From an uncultured Oscillibacter sp. (GTDB lineage: Bacteria > Bacillota_A > Clostridia > Oscillospirales > Oscillospiraceae), in assembly GCA_902462475.1 (NCBI GenBank), contig CABQCB010000138.1:1-5386 (forward strand): a stretch of 5,386 bases of DNA, read 5' to 3'. Below are positions 1-5,386 of the stretch, piece after piece. How positions within the stretch are numbered: position 1 is the stretch's first letter; each line of letters opens with the position of its first letter. Under the pieces are notes generated by a model. The model made no database searches. It saw only the letters and a list, made by a program, of their open reading frames with translations, and was not told the DNA's origin. A program made the position numbers and the translations under genes.

Positions 1-382
1 GGCGGGCAAGCGGGTCTGCGTACCCCTTTGCACCGCTCCGGGCATCATGGAGCTGCGGGAGATCTCCTCTCTCGCCGACCTGGCTCCCGGCGCCTACGGC
101 ATTTTGGAGCCGGACCCGGTCCGATGCGGCGCAGTGGACACGGACGAAGTGGATTTCGCCGTGCTCCCGTGCCTTTGCTGCAACCAGCTGGGCCACCGGC
201 TGGGGCGGGGCGGCGGCTACTACGACCGCTTTCTCTCCCACTACCGGGGCGGCACGGTGCTGCTGTGCCGGGAGAAGCTGCTGCGCCAGGAGATCCCCCT
301 GGAGCCCCACGACTATCCCGTTCCCTGGGTATTGACGGAGGTCTGCCTCTATGAGGACGGCATGCCGGAACGGCTTGGGTAA
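1..382 (+). CDS. 5-formyltetrahydrofolate cyclo-ligase, C-terminal part (5' end outside window)
   Basis: This enzyme (also called MTHF synthetase; YgfA/YqgN/Fau family) uses ATP to convert 5-formyl-THF to 5,10-methenyl-THF in the cytosol. The first full codon is at base 2, and 126 codons are visible before TAA at 380-382, followed at once by an in-frame TAG. Visible family motifs are YGILEP (visible residues 32-37) and the nucleotide/folate-binding signature GHRLGRGGGYYDRFL (64-78), followed by the usual C-terminal PWVLTEV stretch. Family members are about 180-200 residues, so roughly the first third lies upstream of the window. One oddity is that the segment before the signature reads PCLCCN, where many homologues have a P-x-x-AFD type sequence; the Gly/Tyr/Asp signature itself is intact, so I expect an active enzyme. 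The next gene, glyA, is in the same direction 107 bp on with no terminator between, so read-through into glyA is likely. Confidence 0.93.
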   Translation, partial: AGKRVCVPLCTAPGIMELREISSLADLAPGAYGILEPDPVRCGAVDTDEVDFAVLPCLCCNQLGHRLGRGGGYYDRFLSHYRGGTVLLCREKLLRQEIPLEPHDYPVPWVLTEVCLYEDGMPERLG

Positions 383-405
383 TAGCTGCCATAAGGAGTT
401 GCTGC

Positions 406-434
406 TTGCCAAGCGAGGAAAAATCTCTTACAAT
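406..434 (+). promoter_or_regulatory. Sigma-A-type promoter for glyA
   Basis: The -35 element TTGCCA (406-411, 5 of 6 to TTGACA) and the -10 element TACAAT (429-434, 5 of 6 to TATAAT) are separated by exactly 17 bp. A transcript would begin near 441, leaving a leader of about 50 nt before glyA. The promoter begins 24 bp after the upstream stop codon. No riboswitch-like fold or terminator was recognised in the 107-bp gap. Read by eye from consensus; not tested. Confidence 0.65.
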
Positions 435-474
435 ATCCCTATGAAGATCGTTTCCGGCGAATCTCAAACTATGT

Positions 475-481
475 AAGGAGG
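475..481 (+). promoter_or_regulatory. Ribosome binding site of glyA
   Basis: AAGGAGG is a perfect match to the anti-Shine-Dalgarno complement and sits 8 nt before the ATG at 490, which fixes the glyA start. Confidence 0.9.
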
Positions 482-489
482 AGCTTCCA

Positions 490-1737
490 ATGATTCAGCA
501 AACCATGGACTTCATCTCCCAGTTCGACCCCGAGGTCGGCGCCTCCATCCGGGAGGAATTTGCCCGGCAGCGCCGCAATATCGAGCTGATCGCCTCTGAG
601 AACATCGTCAGTCCCACCGTCATGCTGGCCATGGGCACATGCCTTACCAACAAGTACGCCGAGGGCTATCCCGGCAAGCGGTACTACGGCGGCTGCTACG
701 CCGTAGACATCACCGAGGACATCGCCCGCAAGCGGGCCTGCCAGCTCTTCGGCTGCAACTTCGCCAACGTCCAGCCCCACTCCGGCGCCAATGCCAACCT
801 GGCCGTGTTCTTCGCCCTGGCCCAGCCCGGCGACACCATTCTGGGCATGAATCTGGCCCACGGCGGCCACCTGAGCCACGGAAGCCCTGTGAACATCTCC
901 GGCAAGTATTTCAATGTGGTGCCCTACGGCCTGGACGACGAGACGGAGACCATCGACTACGACAAGCTCCTGGAAACCGCCAAGGCCTGCCGCCCCAAGA
1001 TCATCATCGCCGGTGCCAGCGCCTACCCCCGCATCATCGACTTTGCCCGCTTCCGCCAGGTGGCCGACGAGGTAGGTGCCTATCTGATGGTGGATATGGC
1101 CCACATCGCGGGTCTGGTGGCCGCCGGCGTCCATCCCTCCCCCATTCCCTACGCCCATGTGGTCACCTCCACCACCCACAAGACCCTGCGGGGCCCCCGG
1201 GGCGGACTGATCCTGTGCAACGACGAGGACATCTACAAGAAAATCAACTCCGCCGTGTTCCCCGGCACCCAGGGCGGTCCCCTGGAGCACATCATCGCCG
1301 CCAAGGCCGTGTGCTTCGGCGAGGCCCTCAAGCCGGAATTCAAGGCCTATGGGGAGCAGATCGTGAAAAACGCCGCTGTACTGGCCGATGAGCTCCAGAA
1401 GCAGGGCTTCCGCCTGGTCTCCGGCGGCACAGACAACCACCTGTGCCTGGTGGATACCCGCAACTTCCACATCACCGGCAAGGAGTTTGAGCACCGCCTG
1501 GACGAGGTCCAGATCACCGTCAACAAAAACGCCATCCCCAATGACCCGGAAAAGCCCTTCGTTACCAGCGGCATCCGGGTGGGCACCCCCGCCGTTACCT
1601 CCCGGGGCTTCAAGGAGCCGGAGATGGTGCGCATCGCCCAGTGGATGCGCGAAGTGGCCGAGGACTTCGATGGCTGCGCGGCCCGGGTCAAGGAAGAGGT
1701 CAACGACCTTTGTACCCGCTTCCCCATCTACGACTGA
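490..1737 (+). CDS. glyA: Serine hydroxymethyltransferase
   Basis: SHMT is a cytosolic PLP enzyme that interconverts serine + THF and glycine + 5,10-methylene-THF, the main entry of one-carbon units. The 415-residue product is close to the E. coli length (417). Family landmarks in order: IASEN (34-38); [13 protein letters not shown] (56-68), holding the active-site Glu58 and Tyr66; QPHSGANAN (95-103); VDMAHIAGL (201-209), with the Asp202 that contacts the PLP ring and His205; [13 protein letters not shown] (227-239), where Lys231 should form the PLP Schiff base; and [10 protein letters not shown] (359-368), where Arg363 should bind the substrate carboxylate. Numbering by analogy with E. coli is inferred from motif alignment. 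One minor variant is that GGC is followed by Tyr-Ala where many homologues have Glu-Tyr. The start is set by a perfect ribosome binding site. It lies downstream of the 5-formyl-THF cyclo-ligase gene, a metabolically sensible neighbour, and ends before a strong terminator. Confidence 0.98.
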   Translation: MIQQTMDFISQFDPEVGASIREEFARQRRNIELIASENIVSPTVMLAMGTCLTNKYAEGYPGKRYYGGCYAVDITEDIARKRACQLFGCNFANVQPHSGANANLAVFFALAQPGDTILGMNLAHGGHLSHGSPVNISGKYFNVVPYGLDDETETIDYDKLLETAKACRPKIIIAGASAYPRIIDFARFRQVADEVGAYLMVDMAHIAGLVAAGVHPSPIPYAHVVTSTTHKTLRGPRGGLILCNDEDIYKKINSAVFPGTQGGPLEHIIAAKAVCFGEALKPEFKAYGEQIVKNAAVLADELQKQGFRLVSGGTDNHLCLVDTRNFHITGKEFEHRLDEVQITVNKNAIPNDPEKPFVTSGIRVGTPAVTSRGFKEPEMVRIAQWMREVAEDFDGCAARVKEEVNDLCTRFPIYD

Positions 1738-1766
1738 GTATCCGTCTGCTGAAAAACAAAATATCC

Positions 1767-1801
1767 AAAAAAGCCTCCGGCCAATGGTCGGAGGCTTTTT
1801 T
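1767..1801. terminator. Bidirectional Rho-independent terminator between convergent genes
   Basis: The arms GCCTCCGGCC (1773-1782) and GGTCGGAGGC (1786-1795) pair over 10 bp (one G-U) around a 3-nt AAT loop. Six A (1767-1772) precede the hairpin and six T (1796-1801) follow it, so it reads as hairpin plus U-tract on either strand. It ends glyA from the left and the GGDEF gene from the right. The first base of the minus-strand tract (1801) is also the last base of that gene's TGA stop codon. Confidence 0.93.
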
Positions 1802-2931
1802 CAAAGCTCAAAGCAGATGCTGCCTTTATTCTGTTTTGCCCGGTACAGCGCCGCGTCCGCCCGGTCCAGCAGCTGGGCCGGCGGCTCCTTTTTGCGGAAC
1901 TCCGCCACGCCGATGCTGACGGACACCGCCTTGTGGGACTGGTTCACCTCCGTGCGGACAAAGCACTCCTGGATGGCCCGGCAGGCCGCATGTACCCGCT
2001 CCTGGTCGCAGCCGCAGAAAATGACGCAAAACTCGTCGCCGCCGAAGCGGAAGGGCACCATCTGCTCGCCGGAGAGGTCCAGCAGCACCTGCCCCAGGCT
2101 TTTGAGATACCGGTCTCCTTGACTGTGGCCGTAGGTGTCGTTGAGGTTTTTGAAATCGTCCATGTCCAGCATGGCCAGGAAAAAGCGCATCTCCTCCCGC
2201 TCTTCCTCCATCTGCTGGAACATCTGCCGAAGGGCCTGGCGGTTCCACACCCGGGTCAGCTGGTCTGTCATGGATTCCTCCTGATACCGCTGCCGCTCCC
2301 GCTCCAGGTGGATGGCCGCATCATTTTTTTCCTTTTCCGCCAGGAGCATCACGGTGCAGATGCCGTAAAAAATCAGCAGCAGCACCAGGGAAAGGCCAAA
2401 GTTCACCGTGGAATCCGCACTTTGCAGGACACTGGGTCTGGCCGGGTCCCAGAAGATGAACAGATCCGAAATGATCTTTTCCAAAAAGCAGGCCACCGCC
2501 ACTCCACTGGTCAGCTTTCGGTCACCATAGATCACTGTCACCAGCATGGGGATGATGAACACCGCGAACACAGCGGGAAATACCGAGTGCATGGTATACA
2601 CCACAAAGGCCATGGCCACCATCAAAAAGGAGACGGTATAGGCCTTCTTGCGATTGGTCATGCCGCTGTGCAGCGCCCGTCTGGCGCCCAGCCACAGCCC
2701 CCCATCGATCACCAGCGGTACCAGCACATACTTTGTAAAGTACACGCCCGCGCTGGCAAACTCCACCCGCAGCGCCCGCAGCGCAAAATACATGAACACT
2801 TCCGCCGCAACGGTAAAGACCATCAAAAACAGCATCAGCTGACACTGCATCTTCAGCCATTTTTCGTCGATCCGGCGGTATTCTTCCCGAATAGCCGCCT
2901 CCTGACTTTTATTTCCGAATCTTACATCCAA
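1801..2931 (-). CDS. Membrane-bound GGDEF-domain protein, putative diguanylate cyclase
   Basis: Predicted to make cyclic di-GMP from two GTP at the inner face of the membrane. The 376-residue product has a charged N-terminus, about six hydrophobic helices (roughly 31-51, 62-82, 98-117, 118-135, 140-160, 176-198), a charged linker likely to be a short coiled coil (199-220), then a GGDEF domain (about 221-374). Catalytic-domain landmarks are present: DQLT (223-226), DMDDFKNLND (256-265) with metal-binding Asp256 and guanine-contacting Asn264, GHSQGD ending at Asp273, the intact GGDEF active loop (297-301), SIGVAEF (339-345) and ADAALYRAK (358-366). The RxxD inhibitory site expected at 288-291 is replaced by Gly-Glu-Gln-Met, so product inhibition through that site is not expected. 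No EAL, PAS or HAMP domain is visible, and the membrane part matches no sensor domain I can name. The start is TTG at 2929-2931: an in-frame TAG lies 6 nt upstream, the next in-frame Met is residue 28, and a good ribosome binding site precedes the TTG. Confidence 0.93.
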   Translation of the reverse strand: MDVRFGNKSQEAAIREEYRRIDEKWLKMQCQLMLFLMVFTVAAEVFMYFALRALRVEFASAGVYFTKYVLVPLVIDGGLWLGARRALHSGMTNRKKAYTVSFLMVAMAFVVYTMHSVFPAVFAVFIIPMLVTVIYGDRKLTSGVAVACFLEKIISDLFIFWDPARPSVLQSADSTVNFGLSLVLLLIFYGICTVMLLAEKEKNDAAIHLERERQRYQEESMTDQLTRVWNRQALRQMFQQMEEEREEMRFFLAMLDMDDFKNLNDTYGHSQGDRYLKSLGQVLLDLSGEQMVPFRFGGDEFCVIFCGCDQERVHAACRAIQECFVRTEVNQSHKAVSVSIGVAEFRKKEPPAQLLDRADAALYRAKQNKGSICFEL

Positions 2932-2939
2932 CGGCTATC

Positions 2940-2945
2940 CACCTC
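2940..2945 (-). promoter_or_regulatory. Ribosome binding site selecting the TTG start of the GGDEF gene
   Basis: On the minus strand GAGGTG lies 8 nt before the TTG at 2931-2929. Together with the in-frame TAG just upstream, it makes TTG the best-supported start, rather than the internal ATG 27 codons downstream. Confidence 0.75.
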
Positions 2946-2964
2946 TCTCCATCCAATATCTTCC

Positions 2965-2993
2965 ATTATAGCAGAATTTTCTCTTTGTGTCAC
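2965..2993 (-). promoter_or_regulatory. Strong extended -10 promoter of the GGDEF gene
   Basis: On the minus strand a perfect TATAAT (2970-2965) is preceded by TGC, forming the extended -10 TGnTATAAT. A GTGACA box (2993-2988, 5 of 6 to TTGACA) lies 17 bp upstream. Transcription would start near 2958, giving a leader of about 27 nt. The promoter sits wholly in the 75-bp gap after the ABC-F stop codon, so this gene can be expressed separately from its upstream neighbour. I see no terminator in that gap. Confidence 0.8.
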
Positions 2994-3006
2994 CAATGCT
3001 CCCCTC

Positions 3007-4788
3007 TTATTCCCCTTGCGCGTCGATTTTTTCCTTCAGCTCATTCAAATAGACCCATCGCTCCGTCTTTTCCTCCAGCTGCGCTTCCAGCTCCTGCTGG
3101 CGCGCCTGGATCTCCTGGAGCTTGACATAGTCGCTGCCGCACAGCGCCTGCTCCGCCTCGCACTGGCGGATGGCCTCCTCCAGCCGGGCAAGGTCAGAAT
3201 CGATGGTCTCATACTCCCGCTGCTCCTTGAAGGAGAACTTCAGCTTCCGCTCCCGCCGCCGTTCCTGGGCAGGGCGGGGACGCGCAGCCTGGGGAGCGGC
3301 CTCCGCCTGCTCCTCCCGGCGCTTTTGCTGCCAGTCCGACCAGTTGCCCGTGTAGCGCAGCACCTGGCCGCCTCGCACCTCAAAAATGGAGTCCGCCAGC
3401 TTGTCCAGCAGGAAACGGTCATGGGACACCGTCACCACCGGGCCGGGGAAGCCCTGGAGGTAATCCTCCAGAATGGACAGCGTGGTCACATCCAGGTCAT
3501 TGGTGGGCTCGTCCAGCAGCAGCACGTTGGGCGCCGCCATCAGCACGGAGAGCAGATACAGACGCCGCCGCTCACCGCCGGAAAGCCGCCCGATAGGCAC
3601 CGACTGCAAGTCTCCCGGGAACAAAAACCGCTCCATCATCTGGTTGGCGGAGAACGTCCCCTCGTCGGTCTTCACCTCGTCGGCGATGTCGTGGATGAAA
3701 TCGTACACCCGCTGATCAAGGTCCAGCTCCCGGCCCTCCTGGGAAAAGTGGCCGATCTTCACCGTGGCGCCGATGTCCACCGTACCGCTGTCCGGGGCCA
3801 GCTCCCCGGCGATCAGCCGCAGCAGCGTGGATTTGCCTGCGCCGTTGTGGCCCACGATGCCGATGCGGTCATCCCTCAGCAGATTATAGGAAAAGTGGTC
3901 GATCAAGGTCTTTCCTTCGTAGCCCTTGGTCACGTCCTTGAGCTCGATGATCTTGCGGCCCAGACGGCTGGAGGCCGCCGTCAGCTGCACGGAGGCATCC
4001 GTCTGGGGCGCCTCCTGATTCAGCAGGGCCTCATAGCGGTCGATCCGCTCCTTGGACTTGGTGGTGCGGGCCTTGCAGCCCCGCATGATCCACTCCCGCT
4101 CCACCCGCAGAATGGACTGGCGCTTGCGCTCGCTGGCCTCCGCCATCTCCATGCGCGCCGCCTTGAGTTCCAGATACTTTTCGTAGTTGGCCTCGTAGTG
4201 GTAGAGCTTGCCCCGGTCCAGCTCCGTGATGTGGTTGACCACCCGCTGGAGGAAATAGCGGTCATGGGTCACCATGACGAGACCGCCCCGGAACCGGCGC
4301 AGCCAGTCCTCCAGCCAGGTGACCATCTCGCTGTCTAAGTGGTTGGTGGGCTCGTCCAGCACCAGCACGTCCGCCGGATTCAAAAGGGCTGCCGCCAGGG
4401 CCACCCGCTTGCGCTGACCGCCGGAGAGCGTGCCCACCTTCTGGTCAAAATCCGGAATGCCCAGCAGGTTCAGCATCCGCTTGGCCTCGTATTCGTTCAG
4501 CTCCCGGAACTGGGCACCGTGATGGAGAAACACCTGCTCCAGCACAGTGGCCTCGTCCTCCATGGCCGGGTTCTGGGCCAGGAAGCTCACCTGCACGTTG
4601 GGATTTTTCGTCACGCTCCCTCCGTCCGGCTCCGCAAGGCCCGCCAGGACCTTCAAAAACGTGGACTTGCCGGTACCGTTGATGCCGATGACGCCGGTCT
4701 TGTCCCCCTCGTTCAGATAAAAGTTCACATCGTCCAGCAGCTGCCGGCTGCCGAAGTTGATGGAGAGATGTTCCGCGGATAACAGCAT
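3007..4788 (-). CDS. uup: ABC-F family ATP-binding protein, Uup type
   Basis: A soluble ATPase with two tandem ABC cassettes and no membrane segments. ABC-F proteins act at the ribosomal E site, and Uup has also been linked to DNA branch binding and to precise excision of transposons in E. coli. The product is 593 residues. Cassette 1: Walker A GINGTGKST (35-43), signature LSGGQRKRV (121-129), Walker B VLVLDEPTNHLD (141-152; catalytic Glu146), switch His175. The linker (about 192-275) contains a basic, Arg/Lys-rich WIMRGCKARTTKSKERI segment (233-249) of the Uup kind. Cassette 2: GHNGAGKST (313-321), LSGGERRRL (402-410), VLLLDEPTNDLD (422-433; Glu427), His456. A Pro/Ala/Arg/Gln-rich hinge (about 490-515) leads to a charged C-terminal coiled coil (about 516-590) typical of Uup. 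All catalytic residues are intact. The start at 4788 is preferred over the in-frame ATG at 4815 because AGGAGG stands 6 nt before it, and because family members begin about there. A dedicated antibiotic-resistance ABC-F is less likely given the Uup-like linker and tail. Confidence 0.93.
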   Translation of the reverse strand: MLLSAEHLSINFGSRQLLDDVNFYLNEGDKTGVIGINGTGKSTFLKVLAGLAEPDGGSVTKNPNVQVSFLAQNPAMEDEATVLEQVFLHHGAQFRELNEYEAKRMLNLLGIPDFDQKVGTLSGGQRKRVALAAALLNPADVLVLDEPTNHLDSEMVTWLEDWLRRFRGGLVMVTHDRYFLQRVVNHITELDRGKLYHYEANYEKYLELKAARMEMAEASERKRQSILRVEREWIMRGCKARTTKSKERIDRYEALLNQEAPQTDASVQLTAASSRLGRKIIELKDVTKGYEGKTLIDHFSYNLLRDDRIGIVGHNGAGKSTLLRLIAGELAPDSGTVDIGATVKIGHFSQEGRELDLDQRVYDFIHDIADEVKTDEGTFSANQMMERFLFPGDLQSVPIGRLSGGERRRLYLLSVLMAAPNVLLLDEPTNDLDVTTLSILEDYLQGFPGPVVTVSHDRFLLDKLADSIFEVRGGQVLRYTGNWSDWQQKRREEQAEAAPQAARPRPAQERRRERKLKFSFKEQREYETIDSDLARLEEAIRQCEAEQALCGSDYVKLQEIQARQQELEAQLEEKTERWVYLNELKEKIDAQGE

Positions 4789-4794
4789 GGGGTT

Positions 4795-4800
4795 CCTCCT
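4795..4800 (-). promoter_or_regulatory. Ribosome binding site deciding the uup start
   Basis: AGGAGG on the minus strand is 6 nt from the ATG at 4788-4786. The alternative ATG at 4815-4813 has no purine-rich site upstream and would lie only a few bases from the predicted transcription start. Confidence 0.85.
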
Positions 4801-4809
4801 CTGATCGGA

Positions 4810-4859
4810 TTGCATAGGTGGAAATATTTTATCACATTCCCGACAATTTTGCTATGCAA
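4810..4859. repeat. 8-bp inverted repeat bracketing divergent promoters
   Basis: TTGCATAG (4810-4817) and its exact reverse complement CTATGCAA (4852-4859) are 34 bp apart, about 42 bp centre to centre. They flank the candidate uup -10 element, and the right copy overlaps the candidate -35 box of the pseudouridine synthase gene. It could be a pair of operator half-sites, but a chance match of this length in a 115-bp gap is possible. Confidence 0.4.
4826..4834 (-). promoter_or_regulatory. Candidate extended -10 promoter of uup
   Basis: On the minus strand TGATAAAAT (4834-4826) fits the extended -10 form TGnTAtAAT with one mismatch. The base positions for a -35 box 17 bp upstream read TAGCAA, only 3 of 6, which the TG extension may compensate. 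Transcription would begin near 4819, giving a leader of about 30 nt before ATG 4788. Confidence 0.5.
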
Positions 4860-4878
4860 ACTTCTGATGATGTGTTAT
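4849..4878 (+). promoter_or_regulatory. Candidate promoter of the pseudouridine synthase gene
   Basis: TTGCTA (4849-4854, 4 of 6) and TGTTAT (4873-4878, 4 of 6) are 18 bp apart. Transcription from about 4885 would leave a 20-nt leader holding the ribosome binding site and the TTG start at 4905. Both boxes are weak matches, so this is tentative. Confidence 0.35.
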
Positions 4879-4890
4879 TGTGGAGAAAGA

Positions 4891-4897
4891 AAGGGGG
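4891..4897 (+). promoter_or_regulatory. Ribosome binding site for the TTG start at 4905
   Basis: AAGGGGG, one base from AAGGAGG, ends 7 nt before TTG 4905. The in-frame upstream ATG at 4854 has no such site and lies within the candidate promoter. Confidence 0.6.
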
Positions 4898-4904
4898 CAC
4901 TCCC

Positions 4905-5386
4905 TTGGAGACCATCACCCGCATCATCCAGCCCCAGGAGGACGGCGCCACCGTCCGCCATATTCTGAAGGCCGGGCTGCACTTTTCCACCCACGCCGTA
5001 GCCCGGCTGACCCGGGCGGAAAACGGCATCTTGCTCAACGGCTGCCACGCCCGCACGGTGGACATCGTCCACACCGGGGACGTACTGACCGTGGAGACCG
5101 GCGACCACCGGCCCCCCAAGGTACTGCCCACGCCGGGCAACTGGCCCCTTCCCGTGGTGTGGGAGGACGGCCACCTGCTGGTGGTGAACAAGCCCGCCGG
5201 CATGACCGCCCACGCCTCCAACTTCCTGCCGGATACCCCCACCGTGGCTGGGGCCCTGGCCTACACCCGGGGCCGGGACTTCATCTTCCACTCCGTCAAC
5301 CGGCTGGACAAGGGCACCACCGGCCTTATGGTGGTGGCCAAGAGCGGTTACGTCCACGATCTGCTGCGCCGCCAGCTCCATACGGA
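4905..5386 (+). CDS. RluA-family pseudouridine synthase, N-terminal part (3' end outside window)
   Basis: Isomerises uridine to pseudouridine in RNA. RluA-family members modify 23S rRNA and/or tRNA, and the exact target cannot be read here. The frame is open from TTG 4905 to the window end (160 full codons); family members usually run to about 280-320 residues, so about half is missing. An S4-like RNA-binding segment lies at about 14-62 (from TVRHIL through GILLNG to TGDVLTV). The catalytic domain follows with VVNKPAGMTAH (93-103) and the active-site motif VNRLDKGTTGLMVVAK (131-146), where Asp135 should be the catalytic nucleophile. It reads NRLD...TTGL rather than the common HRLD...TSGL, a tolerable variant. 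The S4-like region suggests an RluC/RluD-like rather than an RluA-like member. TTG is chosen on the ribosome binding site; ATG 4854 in the same frame would add 17 residues (starting MQTSDDV) and remains possible. It is transcribed divergently from uup. Confidence 0.88.
   Translation, partial: METITRIIQPQEDGATVRHILKAGLHFSTHAVARLTRAENGILLNGCHARTVDIVHTGDVLTVETGDHRPPKVLPTPGNWPLPVVWEDGHLLVVNKPAGMTAHASNFLPDTPTVAGALAYTRGRDFIFHSVNRLDKGTTGLMVVAKSGYVHDLLRRQLHT

Noticed and set aside
406..444. A possible 12-codon leader peptide starting at TTG 406 after an AAGGAG (393-398) and ending at TGA 442-444.
   Set aside because: Its bases are better explained as the -35 and -10 boxes of the glyA promoter, it has no attenuator-like hairpin after it, and a transcript from that promoter would not contain it.
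28..467. Open frames on both strands over the cyclo-ligase gene (plus 28-354 and minus 45-467).
   Set aside because: Arg/Pro/Gly-rich products in frames other than the one carrying the cyclo-ligase signature; shadows.
383..489. A glycine or tetrahydrofolate riboswitch before glyA.
   Set aside because: The sequence is short and shows no paired stems or conserved core that I recognise; the leader after the promoter is only about 50 nt.
469..1494. A 341-codon minus-strand open frame antisense to glyA.
   Set aside because: It lies almost wholly inside glyA, and its Gly/Val/Ala/His-rich product has no recognisable motif; an opposite-strand shadow.
1933..4338. An 801-codon open frame on the plus strand, antisense to the GGDEF and ABC-F genes.
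   Set aside because: It runs across two well-supported minus-strand genes and their gap. Its product is a low-complexity Leu/His/Gln/Gly-rich sequence with no family motif, and it is what GC-rich codon bias produces on the opposite strand.
4789..4815. An earlier ATG start for uup at 4815, adding nine residues.
   Set aside because: No ribosome binding site before it, whereas AGGAGG stands 6 nt before ATG 4788, where family members normally start.
4875..5381. Minus-strand open frames of 168 and 136 codons (the latter at 4832-5242) antisense to the pseudouridine synthase.
   Set aside because: The plus strand encodes clear RluA-family catalytic motifs over the same bases; the antisense products have none.

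Overview
The window is an ordinary, densely packed bacterial chromosome segment. It is GC-rich in the genes and AT-richer in the short intergenic gaps, and it carries strong AAGGAGG-type ribosome binding sites and TTG start codons. The mix of folate/glycine metabolism, a membrane GGDEF protein, a Uup-type ABC-F ATPase and an RluA-family pseudouridine synthase fits a high-GC member of the Clostridia, plausibly an Oscillospiraceae-type gut anaerobe. That placement is an inference from style; no marker gene is present.

Layout: (1) bases 1-382, plus strand: the C-terminal 126 codons of 5-formyltetrahydrofolate cyclo-ligase. (2) 490-1737, plus: complete glyA (serine hydroxymethyltransferase), with its own sigma-A-type promoter only 24 bp past the upstream stop codon. 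(3) 1767-1801: a strong symmetrical hairpin, A-tract on one side and T-tract on the other, that ends transcription from both directions. (4) 1801-2931, minus: a six-helix membrane protein with a C-terminal GGDEF (diguanylate cyclase) domain, starting at TTG and driven by a near-consensus extended -10 promoter. (5) 3007-4788, minus: a Uup-type ABC-F protein with two ATPase cassettes and a C-terminal coiled coil. (6) 4789-4904: a divergent intergenic region with candidate promoters facing both ways, bracketed by an 8-bp inverted repeat. (7) 4905 to the window end, plus: the N-terminal 160 codons of an RluA-family pseudouridine synthase, starting at TTG.

How the genes relate: the cyclo-ligase and SHMT are metabolically linked, because SHMT both makes 5-formyl-THF as a side product and is inhibited by it, and the cyclo-ligase recycles it. 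The ABC-F protein and the pseudouridine synthase both plausibly act on the ribosome/rRNA, but they are divergently transcribed. The GGDEF gene lies 75 bp downstream of the ABC-F gene with no visible terminator between them, yet it has a strong promoter of its own, so it is probably independent with some read-through. I see no mobile element, CRISPR array, RNA gene or evidently new system. The items most worth a second look are the GGDEF protein without an inhibitory site, the shared terminator, and the inverted repeat between the divergent genes.
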